Under the pieces are notes generated by a model that worked only from the letters and a program-made list of their open reading frames with translations, had not been told where the DNA came from and made no database searches. 47,722 bases of DNA, taken from the NCBI GenBank assembly GCA_902786285.1, contig CADABX010000008.1, positions 1 through 47,722 on the forward strand, written 5' to 3'. The position numbers and the translations under genes were made by a program. The stretch comes from Oscillospiraceae bacterium (lineage in GTDB: Bacteria > Bacillota > Clostridia > Oscillospirales > Acutalibacteraceae). Below are positions 14,869-23,599 of this stretch, one piece after another. Numbering within the stretch: position 1 is the stretch's first letter; the number at the start of each line of letters is the position of its first letter.

Positions 14869-14897
14869 TTGATTCCCCCGCCCGTTTATATTATAAT
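14869..14897 (+). promoter_or_regulatory. Promoter of the GH127 operon
   Basis: TTGATT (14869-14874), 17-bp spacer, TATAAT (14892-14897), 32 nt before the ATG. Confidence 0.85.
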
Positions 14898-14928
14898 ACA
14901 AATAATCAAAACCGAAAGAGGGATCACG

Positions 14929-16767
14929 ATGGAGCATTTGCAGCAAGTACCGTTCAGTCAAGTTGACATCACCGGCGGCTTCTGGCGTCAAAAACAGACG
15001 CTCAACCGCGACGTCACCATCTTTGCCGTGCGCGACCGGTTCGAAGACACCGGGCGTTTCCGCGCGTTCAAATTCGACTGGACGCCCGACAGCGACATTC
15101 CGAAGCCGCACTTTTTCTGGGATTCCGATATTGCAAAATGGATGGAGAGCGCGGCGTATATTCTTGCAAAAACGCCGGACGCCGCGCTGCAGCAAACGGT
15201 GGAGCAGGTCATCGACGACATCGAAGCCCACCAGGACGAAAGCGGCTATTTCAATATCTACCACACCGTTGCGGAGCCGGAAAACCGGTTTCGGATCCGC
15301 GATCACCACGAGCTGTATTGCCTGGGTCATCTGATTGAAGCCGCCGTCGCCTATTTTGAGGCCACCGGCCACGACCGGCTGATCCGCATTTTGGACAGAT
15401 ATATCGATCTTGTGATCCGCGTGTTCACGGTGGAACACTCCGCCGGCTTCACCACCCCGGGACACGAGGAGATCGAGCTTGCGCTGTTTAAGCTTTACCG
15501 CCTGCGCCGCGACAAAAAGTATCTGGATCTCGCCATGTTCTTTTTGAACGAACGCGGACAAACCGACGAATATCTCACCGGCTGGGGCAACGCACGCTAC
15601 GCCCAGTCGCATCTGCCTGTGCGGCAGCAGCTGACCGCCGAAGGGCACTGTGTGCGCGCGTGCTACCTCTATTGCGCGATGGCGGACGCCGCAAAGGAAA
15701 CGAACGACCCCGCCCTGTTTGCCGCCTGCCGGTCGCTGTTTGACGATATCACGCAAAAAAAGATGTACGTCACCGGCGGCATCGGCTCGAGCCACCACGG
15801 CGAGGCGTTCACGATTCCCTACGACCTGCCCAACGACACGGCCTATAACGAGACCTGCGCGTCGATCGCGCTGTCGATGTTTGCCGACCGGATGAAGGAA
15901 ATCGACCCGCAAAGCAAATACGCCGACACGGTGGAGCGCGAGCTGTATAACGGCGCACTCGCCGGGCTGTCGCTCGACGGCAAAGCGTTTTTCTATGAGA
16001 ACCCGCTGGAAATCAACCTTTCCGACCGTCACCGCCACACCAGCGTCAACGACAGCGACCGGCTGCCGATCACGCAGCGGCTCGAGGTGTTCGGCTGCTC
16101 GTGCTGCCCGCCCAACGTCACACGCTATCTCGCCACGGTCGGCGGTTCGATCTATTCCGTGACCGACGACGCGCTGTATGTCCACCAGTTTATGGAAAAC
16201 ACGGCTTCGGTTGACGGTATGACTGTGCGGATGCAAACGCGCTATCCGCAGGACGGCAAGGTGCGCCTGACGATTGACGGCGCCAAAGGCAAAACCGTTT
16301 TTGTCCGCATCCCCGGCTGGTGCAGCGACTATACCTGCTCCCTGCCCTGCCGGATGCAAAACGGCTACGCCGCGTTTTCCGCCGACGAAGACGCCTTCGT
16401 GCTGGACGTTGATTTTGCCATGCAGCCCTCCTTTGTCGCAGCCCACCCGGCAGTCCGCGCCGACGCGGGCAAAGCCGCGCTGCTATACGGTCCGGTGGTC
16501 TATTGCATGGAGGGTGTGGACAACGGCGAAAACCTGTTTGATCTGGTCATCGAACCGCACGGCGGCGCCGAGGTGCGTTTTGACGAAACCTATGGCGCGA
16601 ACGTGATCACCCTGCCGGCGCAGCGCATCGAAGCCGCCGACGAAACGGCGCTCTATGCCCCCTGCGGCGCCGAAAAGGCGACCCCCGCAAAGGCAACGTT
16701 TATCCCCTACTACGCCTATGCCAATCGCGGCGAAAGCGACATGACGGTCTGGTTCCGCTGCCTGTAA
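14929..16767 (+). CDS. GH127 beta-L-arabinofuranosidase-like enzyme
   Basis: A 612-residue cytoplasmic protein of glycoside hydrolase family 127 (DUF1680, HypBA1-like), which removes beta-L-arabinofuranose from plant oligosaccharides. The (alpha/alpha)6 barrel segments are typical: ITGGFW near the N-terminus, HELYCLGHLIEAAVAYFEAT (about 126-145) and YNETCASIA in mid-protein. The cysteine cluster FGCSCCPPNVTRYLA provides the catalytic thiolate and zinc ligands of this family. The C-terminal half is beta-rich. No signal peptide, so substrates must be imported first. The chosen ATG follows GAAAGAGGG. It is co-transcribed with the membrane protein at 16786. Confidence 0.9.
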   Translation: MEHLQQVPFSQVDITGGFWRQKQTLNRDVTIFAVRDRFEDTGRFRAFKFDWTPDSDIPKPHFFWDSDIAKWMESAAYILAKTPDAALQQTVEQVIDDIEAHQDESGYFNIYHTVAEPENRFRIRDHHELYCLGHLIEAAVAYFEATGHDRLIRILDRYIDLVIRVFTVEHSAGFTTPGHEEIELALFKLYRLRRDKKYLDLAMFFLNERGQTDEYLTGWGNARYAQSHLPVRQQLTAEGHCVRACYLYCAMADAAKETNDPALFAACRSLFDDITQKKMYVTGGIGSSHHGEAFTIPYDLPNDTAYNETCASIALSMFADRMKEIDPQSKYADTVERELYNGALAGLSLDGKAFFYENPLEINLSDRHRHTSVNDSDRLPITQRLEVFGCSCCPPNVTRYLATVGGSIYSVTDDALYVHQFMENTASVDGMTVRMQTRYPQDGKVRLTIDGAKGKTVFVRIPGWCSDYTCSLPCRMQNGYAAFSADEDAFVLDVDFAMQPSFVAAHPAVRADAGKAALLYGPVVYCMEGVDNGENLFDLVIEPHGGAEVRFDETYGANVITLPAQRIEAADETALYAPCGAEKATPAKATFIPYYAYANRGESDMTVWFRCL

Positions 16768-16785
16768 ACGGGGAAGGAGAAACCG

Positions 16786-17529
16786 ATGGTGCGTCCTTTG
16801 ATGAAAAACAAAGCCTTCGGCGCGTTGCTGGTGTTCACAGGCGTGTGCGCCTTCGCGCTGATTGTGCTGCGCGTGGTGTTCTATCAGTTTATATTTGACC
16901 CGCAGTACTATCCGGTGGACTACGGCCGGTTCAACTTCTTTTCGTTTTTCACGGTGCAGTCCAATCTGTATGTATGCTTTTATCTGGTGTGTCTCGGCTG
17001 TGCCGTATTCGGCGCCGGGCGGGCGCAAAAAATCGCCTTTCACCCGATGGTGCGGCTGACGGTGACAACGTATATTCTTGTGACCGGCATGGTCTATTGC
17101 GGCGGAATCCCGATGCAAATGACGCCGCCGCTGTATTGGACCGACTTTTACCAGTGCCTTCTGAGCGTGGTGCAGATCGTGCATCACGTTGTCATGCCGT
17201 GTCTTATGCTGGTGCTGTTTTTGCTGCCGCCGACAAACCAGCGCATCCACCTGCGCGCTTTGCCGCTGGTCGGGGTCTATCCCCTTGTCTATTCGCTCGT
17301 TTCCATCGTGCGCGGCGCAGTGAGCGATCCGCCGTTTTATCCTTATCCGTTTTACCGGCCGGACTTTTTCTGGACGATGTTTTTCGGCAGCCGCCCGCTG
17401 CAGCCGGTGCAGGCCTATCTTTTGATGCTGCCCATGCTGCTTTGCGGCGTCGGCGTGTTTGTGCTGCTGGCGCTGGTGCTCTCGCTGATCCACAACAACC
17501 TCTGCGCACGGTTGGAACCCGCCGTATGA
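16786..17529 (+). CDS. Polytopic membrane protein (Pr6Pr-like)
   Basis: A 247-residue membrane protein with about six transmembrane segments. The FNFFSFFTVQSNLYVCFYLV block (about 46-65) and the overall length match the Pr6Pr family of integral membrane proteins, whose function is not known. GGAAGGAGA precedes the ATG, and it follows the GH127 gene by 18 nt. There is no transporter signature. Family name from memory of the FFTxQSN motif. Confidence 0.72.
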   Translation: MVRPLMKNKAFGALLVFTGVCAFALIVLRVVFYQFIFDPQYYPVDYGRFNFFSFFTVQSNLYVCFYLVCLGCAVFGAGRAQKIAFHPMVRLTVTTYILVTGMVYCGGIPMQMTPPLYWTDFYQCLLSVVQIVHHVVMPCLMLVLFLLPPTNQRIHLRALPLVGVYPLVYSLVSIVRGAVSDPPFYPYPFYRPDFFWTMFFGSRPLQPVQAYLLMLPMLLCGVGVFVLLALVLSLIHNNLCARLEPAV

Positions 17530-17547
17530 CCTCAATAAAACAAAAAC

Positions 17548-17582
17548 GCCGGGCAGTCCGCACTGCCCGGCTTTTGGTTTTT
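17548..17582. terminator. Bidirectional terminator
   Basis: Perfect 10-bp stem GCCGGGCAGT-ccgc-ACTGCCCGGC (17548-17571) with T tracts on the plus side and A tracts giving U on the minus transcript. It separates converging genes. Confidence 0.93.
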
Positions 17583-17583
17583 G

Positions 17584-19167
17584 TTACGGTTCAAACTGAT
17601 AATACGCCGCAAGCGTCTGCAGATCGTCCGGCGTGAACGCCTTGTTGAAAATCAGCAGATCGTCCATGCACACCAGCGCGTCGTTGCCGGTGTTGATTTT
17701 GTGCGACGCTTCGTCGCCGACGGTAAACGGCAGCGCGTCCATCGGCTCCGCGGCAAAATACGCCGGCAATGTGAACGTGCGCTTGTACTTGAAATTTTGG
17801 AAAAGCACAATGGTGTTTTCCTGCCGGTGAAACGCGAACACAACGTGCATCCAGCCGCCCGAAACGTCGCGGAAATAGGGCGTGATATGTTCCTGATAGG
17901 ACGCGGGGTCGGGCGTTTCCACGCCGAGCCACGTTGCGACCTTGGTAAACCCGAGTGCAAAACCCGCGCCGGAATCGGTCATGGTCTTGGTGCCGCAATA
18001 GTACGCCTCCGACACCGGGGCGCCGTCCACCTTGAGCCAGGCGCAGACTGTAAAATCGTCCTTGCCGAACCGCACATCGTCGCTGCAAAGGCACCCTGTC
18101 GCGCCGAATTCCGCATAGGCGCCGTGTACACCGTCGCCGTAGAATTTCACATTGCCCTCCTCGCGAAACCGGGCGTTGCCCGTCGCGTCGGCGGCGTCGT
18201 ATTCAAAGAACACGGCGAGCTTGATCTGCTCTTCCGGGAAAAACGCGGCAAGGCCCTTTTCGCTGTGCAGATCGGGCTGCGGCTGCGGCGTGATCTCGCT
18301 GCGGACGCCCTCCGGGTCGCGCAGATACGGCCGGTCCCAATCGCAAAACACGCCTTGCGGCACCTGCGAGGAATAGCCGTCGTCGTTCTTTGCCGGGATC
18401 TCCAGCCCGAACGCATAGCGCACGATCGCGTTGACGTCGCGCGTCAGGGCGAAAAAGCCCTTCGTTTTGCAGACCGTTTTGCCGCGCAGCGCAAAAAAGA
18501 TGTACTTTTCGCCGTCGGTATAGCCGCCGTGGCCGCGCTTGAAGCCGCCGTGGTCGGTGATCGAGAGAAACAGTGTGTCGTTCAACATCCCGGCGTCGCG
18601 GCAGGCGTCAAAGATCCGGCCCACCATCGCGTCCACGCGGGTAATGCACTGCAGATGGCCTTCGGTGCCGTAGCCGAAATGGTGGCCGGCCTCGTCCGGG
18701 TCGTCGATATGGATGAACAGCAGATCGGGCCGTCGCGCTTTGATACAGGTCACAGCCTTGTCGGTCGTCTCCTCGCCGCTTTTCGTCTCCTGCATCTCCA
18801 CGCCGCGGTCGTCCTCAATGATACCGCCGTTGATCGGCGCCCAGTTGCTCACAGAGCAAAGCACAGCGTCGGGATACGCCTCCCGCACCGTAGCAAAAAT
18901 CGACGGCAGATCGTCGCTGTGGTAGCGCGTCTGGCTGATCCCGCCGTTGGTCAGGCCGTGGATCTCGGGCGCGGCGCCCAGCAGCATGGCGCCCCAGTTT
19001 TGGGCGCTGATGGTCGGAAACATCGATTGCGCGTCGGTCGTTTTGGCGCCGTTTTGAAAGATGGCGTCCATACAGGGCGTTTCGGTATTTTGGCAAAAGC
19101 TGCCCATGCCGTCGATGCCGACGATCACAACGTGGCGGTAGCGGCGGGCGGAAGTATTCCGGTTCAT
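17584..19167 (-). CDS. Alkaline-phosphatase-superfamily phosphodiesterase with LamG-like tail
   Basis: A 527-residue protein. Residues 1-290 show the type I phosphodiesterase/nucleotide pyrophosphatase fold: metal-binding GIDGMG (about 17-22), nucleophile threonine in MFPTISAQNWG, DDPDEAGHHFGY, TDHGGFKRGHGG. Residues about 320-520 form a concanavalin/LamG-like beta domain (FYGDGVHGAYAEFGATG, FTVCAWLKV, WMHVVFAFHRQENTIVLFQN). No signal peptide is seen, which is unusual as LamG domains generally act outside cells. It should hydrolyse a phosphodiester or phosphomonoester; the substrate is unknown. It is monocistronic and divergent from the GH43-like gene. AAGGAGATG lies before the ATG. Confidence 0.82.
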   Translation of the reverse strand: MNRNTSARRYRHVVIVGIDGMGSFCQNTETPCMDAIFQNGAKTTDAQSMFPTISAQNWGAMLLGAAPEIHGLTNGGISQTRYHSDDLPSIFATVREAYPDAVLCSVSNWAPINGGIIEDDRGVEMQETKSGEETTDKAVTCIKARRPDLLFIHIDDPDEAGHHFGYGTEGHLQCITRVDAMVGRIFDACRDAGMLNDTLFLSITDHGGFKRGHGGYTDGEKYIFFALRGKTVCKTKGFFALTRDVNAIVRYAFGLEIPAKNDDGYSSQVPQGVFCDWDRPYLRDPEGVRSEITPQPQPDLHSEKGLAAFFPEEQIKLAVFFEYDAADATGNARFREEGNVKFYGDGVHGAYAEFGATGCLCSDDVRFGKDDFTVCAWLKVDGAPVSEAYYCGTKTMTDSGAGFALGFTKVATWLGVETPDPASYQEHITPYFRDVSGGWMHVVFAFHRQENTIVLFQNFKYKRTFTLPAYFAAEPMDALPFTVGDEASHKINTGNDALVCMDDLLIFNKAFTPDDLQTLAAYYQFEP

Positions 19168-19201
19168 ATCTGCATCTCCTTCGCGGGGATTCTTGTATCA
19201 G

Positions 19202-19231
19202 ATTATATATCAAAAAGGAACAAAAAATCAA
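19202..19231 (-). promoter_or_regulatory. Promoter of the phosphodiesterase gene
   Basis: TTGATT (19226-19231), 18-bp spacer, TATAAT (19202-19207) on the minus strand. Confidence 0.82.
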
Positions 19232-19248
19232 GGGTACTCAAAAAATAC

Positions 19249-19277
19249 TTGCGCGGCATGCCTTCTCATGCTATAAT
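19249..19277 (+). promoter_or_regulatory. Promoter of the GH43-like gene
   Basis: TTGCGC (19249-19254), 17-bp spacer, TATAAT (19272-19277). Confidence 0.8.
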
Positions 19278-19330
19278 GCAACCAAAGCAGTCCGGCGCAC
19301 TGCCGCGGCTGCAAAAGCGGAGGCGATTTT

Positions 19331-20728
19331 ATGGAAAAGGTACGTCAGATCACAAAAGCGGTTCTCGTGGTCTTTTTTACCCTCAGCCAGCTCTTTGCGC
19401 TGCGCCCCTGGGGCGGCGATTATCAGCCGAGCAAAGCGGTCGCGCCGGGCGACGAGACAAAGTATCTGCAGATAGAAGCGAACGACAAAGGGTTTGACAC
19501 CTTTCGGCCGCGCGACGAAAGAGGCGGCTACCGCTACGGTCCGTCGATGATCCTCAACAAAGACGGCAGCCTCGACGTCTGGAGCGCCGCCAACGGCCCC
19601 GGCGATCTGGTCGATCTTGTCAGCTACAACCGGCTGATCTGCGGCGGGCGGCTCAGCACCGGCGAAACCATCGCCGTCAAGCCCACGCCGGAAAGTCTGG
19701 ATCAAAACTGGACCTGCGACCCGGGCGTGATCAAATTCGGCGGCTATTACTACGTCGGCTATACCACAACGGTGGACACGCGCGGTGTGGACAACGACGT
19801 ATGTGTGGCGCGCAGCAAAAAGCCGGACGGTCCCTATGAAAAATGGACCGGCAGCGGCTGGGGCATATGTCCGGCGCCGCTGGTGGAATATACCGGCAAC
19901 CCCGAATACTTCGGCTGCGGCGAGCCGTCCTTTGTTCTGATGGGAGACACGCTGTATATCTATTACACCTGGGCGGATGAAACCGGCGCAGCCACGCGCG
20001 TTGCAACCGCCGATGCCACGGACGAAAACTGGCCGGCAACGATCCGATTCTGCGGTGAATGCATCCCGCCGAAAAACGGTGGCGATTCTGCGGACGTGAA
20101 ATATGTTGACGCCTACGGCCGCTTTGTGGCTGTGTTTACGGAAAAGCGGTTTTCCGACGACAGCTATGTCGCCGTCTGGGAATCGTTTGACGGTCTAAGC
20201 TTTCGCCAAAGCGGCTTTGTCAAAACCAACACGGCCAAAAAGCTGCATAACTGCGGCATCTCCGGCCGGGCAGACGGTCATATCGGCAAAGACGATCCCG
20301 TCTACCTCTCCTATGCCTACGGCGGCGCCGACGGCAACAACTGGGGCAACTGGTCCACGCGCATGCACCGCGTCACGCTCTCGCTTGCCGACGCGCCGAA
20401 AACCGACGACACCGCCGAACAAAACACGGATCTCGTCGTGGTTCGCAAACCGCTAAACATCGTACCGCAGGTCACCACAATCAAAGCGGATAAACAGGTC
20501 TATACCCTCAGCAAACCGCAGCTGCTGTGGGCCATGGCGCTTGACGCGGACGGCGACTATTTCCCGCTGCTGACCGGCGTATGGTTCAGCGGCTACGACC
20601 GGTCGGTCGTCCGGTTTGTCGGCAATCTTGCCGTTCCCGTCGCGCCCGGCACCACACGTGTCACCCTACACTGGCACGGCTTTTCGGGCGACTGCGTCGT
20701 GCATGTCACCGACGACGCACAGGGATAA
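19331..20728 (+). CDS. Secreted GH43-like beta-propeller protein
   Basis: A 465-residue protein with an N-terminal hydrophobic export segment (residues 8-24). Residues about 40-350 look like the five-bladed propeller of glycoside hydrolase clan F (GH43 and relatives). The acidic residues fall in typical places: RYGPSMI near the start, NWTCDPGVIKFGGYYYVGYT (about 121-140), and FGCGEPSFVLMGDTLYIYYT (about 196-215). Residues about 375-462 form a Big2-like Ig fold. It probably acts on or binds plant or mucin glycans, and GH127 nearby suggests arabinan-type material. Substrate and activity are unproven. RBS GCGGAGG. Confidence 0.75.
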   Translation: MEKVRQITKAVLVVFFTLSQLFALRPWGGDYQPSKAVAPGDETKYLQIEANDKGFDTFRPRDERGGYRYGPSMILNKDGSLDVWSAANGPGDLVDLVSYNRLICGGRLSTGETIAVKPTPESLDQNWTCDPGVIKFGGYYYVGYTTTVDTRGVDNDVCVARSKKPDGPYEKWTGSGWGICPAPLVEYTGNPEYFGCGEPSFVLMGDTLYIYYTWADETGAATRVATADATDENWPATIRFCGECIPPKNGGDSADVKYVDAYGRFVAVFTEKRFSDDSYVAVWESFDGLSFRQSGFVKTNTAKKLHNCGISGRADGHIGKDDPVYLSYAYGGADGNNWGNWSTRMHRVTLSLADAPKTDDTAEQNTDLVVVRKPLNIVPQVTTIKADKQVYTLSKPQLLWAMALDADGDYFPLLTGVWFSGYDRSVVRFVGNLAVPVAPGTTRVTLHWHGFSGDCVVHVTDDAQG

Positions 20729-20746
20729 CCGTACAAAAAAACAGAC

Positions 20747-20782
20747 AAACCCGGACAGACGTGTATCTGTCCGGGTTTTCGT
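20747..20782. terminator. Bidirectional terminator
   Basis: Perfect 13-bp stem AAACCCGGACAGA (20747-20759) and TCTGTCCGGGTTT (20766-20778). It lies between converging genes. Confidence 0.93.
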
Positions 20783-20796
20783 TCTATAGCAGGGAC

Positions 20797-21429
20797 TCAT
20801 TCATCCAAGTGAATGTTCCAGCCCGTGTCGATCTTCTTTTTCACCGTTGCCATTGTTTCTGGATCCAGCTCCGGCCAGTCAGTCACGGTTTGCGCGTGGT
20901 TGGTAACCAGATGCGCTTTTTCTGCACACAGGGCGATTGGTGTATCGGCCAGCGAATCGGAATAAAAGTTGTCGATCACCGGAAAGCCGTGGTCGATGAT
21001 ATACTTGGCTTTTTCCTTTGCATACATTAGGTTATTGACAAATACCCCGTATTCCCGATCGTATTCCGAAGCCATATAGTGCACGCCCAGCCGCTTGGCG
21101 ATCGGGCCGATGATGCACGCCGGCGACGCGCTGATGATCAGATCGTCGGGCTGTTTTTGCGCCAGATACCACGCGGAGATCTTTGTTTCATACTTGTCCC
21201 AGTACCGCTCGATCTGCTCGTCAAAATCGTCGACCATCGTCAGAAAGCTGAACATCCGGCGCTGCATCAGATGGTTCGGGATCTTGCCCGCCTTATACAA
21301 AACCAGATGTTTCAGCACGCGCGGCAGATACGTTACCAAAAGCTTCGGATGGCGCACCATGCACCAGCGTGCAAAGCCGATGGTACAATCGGAATAAAAA
21401 ATCGTTCCGTCAAAATCATAGACATTCAT
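20797..21429 (-). CDS. HAD-superfamily phosphatase (HAD-IB type)
   Basis: A 210-residue phosphatase of the haloacid dehalogenase superfamily. Motif I is YDFDGTIFYSD (Asp5 nucleophile, Asp7 acid/base), motif II is LIISASP and motif IV is YSDSLADTPIA. The helical cap between motifs I and II and the overall spacing match the phosphoserine-phosphatase-like IB group. The substrate is unknown. It has its own promoter at 21496 and shares the terminator at 20747. RBS AGGAGAG. Confidence 0.88.
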   Translation of the reverse strand: MNVYDFDGTIFYSDCTIGFARWCMVRHPKLLVTYLPRVLKHLVLYKAGKIPNHLMQRRMFSFLTMVDDFDEQIERYWDKYETKISAWYLAQKQPDDLIISASPACIIGPIAKRLGVHYMASEYDREYGVFVNNLMYAKEKAKYIIDHGFPVIDNFYSDSLADTPIALCAEKAHLVTNHAQTVTDWPELDPETMATVKKKIDTGWNIHLDE

Positions 21430-21495
21430 CGCAAACTCTCCTGCTTTTTCTTTTCATCTATACGAGTGGCAGATTGTGTTTCATTTCTATCGAGT

Positions 21496-21524
21496 ATTAT
21501 AATACATCCAAGAATACATTTCAA
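21496..21524 (-). promoter_or_regulatory. Promoter of the HAD phosphatase gene
   Basis: TTGAAA (21519-21524), 17-bp spacer, TATAAT (21496-21501) on the minus strand. Confidence 0.85.
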
Positions 21525-21732
21525 TGGTTTTTTGTCATGTTTTTTCGTTTCCCGAAAAACGAAAGGCAGGTAAACGGAAGCACAGATAACGTACTGTTCG
21601 GTGAAAGCGCGCCCGGGTGATACATTTCCGAGGCAACAAGCCTAAAGCGATACAAACCAGCAGTCTCTTCGGGCCGCTGGTGCTTTTGATTACAGTTCAA
21701 CACGCCGTGCCTGCCGTTGGGAACGAGTAGCA
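21525..21732. other. Non-coding stretch before the repeat
   Basis: No gene is supported. A TTTCGTTT / AAACGAAA hairpin at 21543-21564 is not followed by a T run. The rest is unremarkable. Confidence 0.4.
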
Positions 21733-21857
21733 ATCGGGCTCCGGAGAAGCCGATCGACCGCTCCGAAGCCCTATTTTGCTTGATTTTGCCCTATTTCTGC
21801 CCAAAATGCAGAAAAAAACGCCTTTTGCCGTGGTAGACAAAAGACGTTTCTTTCATG
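21733..21857. repeat. Left copy of a 120-bp direct repeat
   Basis: About nine tenths identical by eye to 30268-30389, in the same orientation. Shared landmarks are ATCGGGCTCCG, CCGCTCCGAAGCCCT, TTTTGCCCTATTT, TGCCCAAAATGCAG, and a hairpin in which AAACGTCTTTTG pairs with CAAAAGACGTTT. At the right copy this hairpin is the likely terminator of tRNA-Gln. Here no tRNA follows. On its right two GGTACCGATT copies stand 28 bp apart (21877 and 21905). Confidence 0.85.
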
Positions 21858-21935
21858 TAAAAGACTACCCAAAAGGTACCGATTTAAGCTAAAAAACGCA
21901 AAATGGTACCGATTGCCGCCACCGGGATTGCCGCT

Positions 21936-22355
21936 TTATGTCTGGCTGTCTATCTCGGCCAGCCGTTCCAACCAGCGAAGGATGCAACCCTCTTGGAAGA
22001 ACGCCAGCAATGCTCCGTCGCAGAAACGTTCTGCACGGACGGCTCCAATGAGCAGCGCGATCACACCCTTTGCTTCCATGTCGCTGACGTCGGCCTGCTC
22101 CATGGACGTTGATCCCCACTCAATGCCGAGGCTCTCCAACGTGTGTCCGTATTTAGTGTGCTCATACTCCGGGTGTGCCTCGCAGTATGCGTACAGCGTA
22201 TTTATGAATTGATCGACCACTCTGGTGTAATTGACAAATGGCATTTGCTTTGGGTGTTCTGGTGTACCGTCGTTCTCCCGGTCAATAAACCATTCGCCAA
22301 AGGAGTCGTCCTTTATTCTCGGAATGAATGCTGTGAGTTCTGCGAATTTATCCAT
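21936..22355 (-). CDS. DUF6508-like protein
   Basis: A 139-residue soluble protein of unknown function. The opening MDKFAELTAFIPRIKDDSFGEW followed later by FVNYTRVVDQFINTLYAYCE resembles small accessory proteins of Firmicutes that I recall as DUF6508; this assignment is from memory. The start at 22355 was chosen because GGAGGG lies 8 nt before it; a GTG three codons upstream is possible. It overlaps the preceding gene by 8 nt (ATGGATAA). It sits among recombinase and IS remnants, so it is probably cargo of a decayed mobile element. Confidence 0.6.
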   Translation of the reverse strand: MDKFAELTAFIPRIKDDSFGEWFIDRENDGTPEHPKQMPFVNYTRVVDQFINTLYAYCEAHPEYEHTKYGHTLESLGIEWGSTSMEQADVSDMEAKGVIALLIGAVRAERFCDGALLAFFQEGCILRWLERLAEIDSQT

Positions 22356-22668
22356 CTTCTTCACCCTCCGTTCCTTCCGCGTTCCCTGCCTCTGCCTTCT
22401 TGTTTCTTAATTCAACAACGCCTTGCCAGAATATCTGGAACTGATCGTCCCGGTATCTATCTGCGATCAGTTTACAGATTTCCGCTGTAAAATGAAGATA
22501 TGATTGGTACCGGGATTCCGGTGAGGGTGAACAGAACATTTCCTCCGCTGGTGCGCCGTCTTTCTCAAAGCGACGTATTCTTTCGAGCAGATCATCCCGA
22601 ACAGCAAGAAGTTCTTCGTAGGAATCGTTTTCATGTAAGGACCTGAAATGCTCCGGACTGATCATCAT
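22348..22668 (-). CDS. Unrecognised helical protein (106 aa)
   Basis: Function not recognised. A 106-residue, charged, mostly helical protein: ISPEHFRSLHENDSYEELL, an arginine-rich helix DDLLERIRRFEKDG, YQSYLHFTAEICKLIADRYR, and an acidic low-complexity tail (NAEGTEGEEDG). The start at 22668 follows GAGGTGGG by 4 nt; an ATG at 22707 is rejected because it overlaps the -10 element at 22706-22711. Translationally coupled with the DUF6508-like gene. Confidence 0.65.
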   Translation of the reverse strand: MMISPEHFRSLHENDSYEELLAVRDDLLERIRRFEKDGAPAEEMFCSPSPESRYQSYLHFTAEICKLIADRYRDDQFQIFWQGVVELRNKKAEAGNAEGTEGEEDG

Positions 22669-22705
22669 GTTTCCCACCTCACCATCTGTGATTTCTGTTT
22701 TGCCC

Positions 22706-22734
22706 ATTATATCACATTGTGTTGCTATTTTCAA
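22706..22734 (-). promoter_or_regulatory. Promoter of the two-gene accessory operon
   Basis: TTGAAA (22729-22734), 17-bp spacer, TATAAT (22706-22711) on the minus strand. Confidence 0.85.
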
Positions 22735-22777
22735 TCGGTCGGCTCGATCAAGTAACGATTCCGTTACTCCGTTACGC

Positions 22778-22821
22778 AAAAAAGCCCTCGACCATCGGTG
22801 CTGCTGCCGGTGATCGAGGGC
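22778..22821 (-). terminator. Terminator after the recombinase remnant
   Basis: Minus-strand GCCCTCGA / TCGAGGGC stem (22784-22821) with inner CCGG/CCG pairing, followed by TTTTTT. It was probably the terminator of the once-intact serine recombinase. Confidence 0.85.
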
Positions 22822-22826
22822 TCTCT

Positions 22827-23426
22827 TTATTTGATATATTCCTGCCGGATCGTGACGCCGCATTTGAATTCGATCTCGATCTCGGTATCCCGGACGACGA
22901 TCTGCTCGACCAGTGATCGCATGATGGCTGAGTCGTCTGCGCTCATGATCGTGCCGTCCTTGATGCCACGCTCGAAGGTGTCGAGGATAACCTTGAGCTC
23001 AGTGTACTGATTGGCCGTCTGCGCTGCTTCGTCCCGCTCTGCTTCGAGTGCCTTCATCTGCTCGCTGTACTCTTTGACCTTTGCCGCATAGTCCGCTGCG
23101 CTCACTTCCATCCGCTGCTTCGCTTTGTGAAGCGCCAGTCCGGCTTCCTGCAGCGCGATGATCTGATCCTCGATTTCGCGGAGCCGATCGCCGGTGTCGC
23201 CTTGATACTCTGCGTCGATGCTGCTTTTGACCGTTTCGAGCACTTCGTCCGCGTTGTCCGTGATCTCCCTGATCGCGGCGAGGTAGGTGTTCTGCAGTAC
23301 GTCCTCTCTCACATGGTGTGAATCGCAGCTGGCTCTGCCATTCTGTATCCGGTTTGTGCAGCCCCAGTTCTTGATTTCCCGATTTTCAACGCGTGACCCC
23401 GCGCCGTTGTCCGGAGGATCAGGCAT
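22827..23426 (-). pseudogene. C-terminal remnant of a large serine recombinase
   Basis: About 185 residues resemble the C-terminal part of large serine recombinases. The recombinase zinc-ribbon segment NWGCTNRIQNGRASCDSHH is followed by REDVLQNTYLAAI, a long coiled coil (about 80 residues, Glu/Lys/Ala-rich) and the terminal VEQIVVRDTEIEIEFKCGVTI. The N-terminal resolvase catalytic domain with its serine, the Recombinase domain and the first zinc cysteine pair are absent. No RBS starts the open frame. It is a 5'-truncated remnant of a transposon or integrative element of the Tn4451/ICE type. Confidence 0.85.
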
Positions 23427-23599
23427 GGAGATTGATCTCCCCCTACACAGAGGGCAAAACGTCACGGAAAATCTGTCACTTTCGGAAGATCTCTGGAAAT
23501 GGTTCCTCGTATATATGCAATCCTCAAAAGAGGATATTGTTTTCAATTTCAAGTATCTATCAAGTTTCTCGGAGGATCAGCCCGGTCCTCCTTTTCTTT

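Noticed and set aside
14797-16446. A minus-strand frame of about 550 codons opposite the GH127 gene
   Set aside because: The plus strand has a promoter, RBS and the GH127 motifs; the minus frame has none.
21543-21564. A terminator at the TTTCGTTT/AAACGAAA hairpin
   Set aside because: No T run follows the stem on either strand.
22707-22863. An N-terminal extension of the 106-residue protein
   Set aside because: The extension would overlap the promoter and terminator region and has no RBS; a good RBS precedes 22668.
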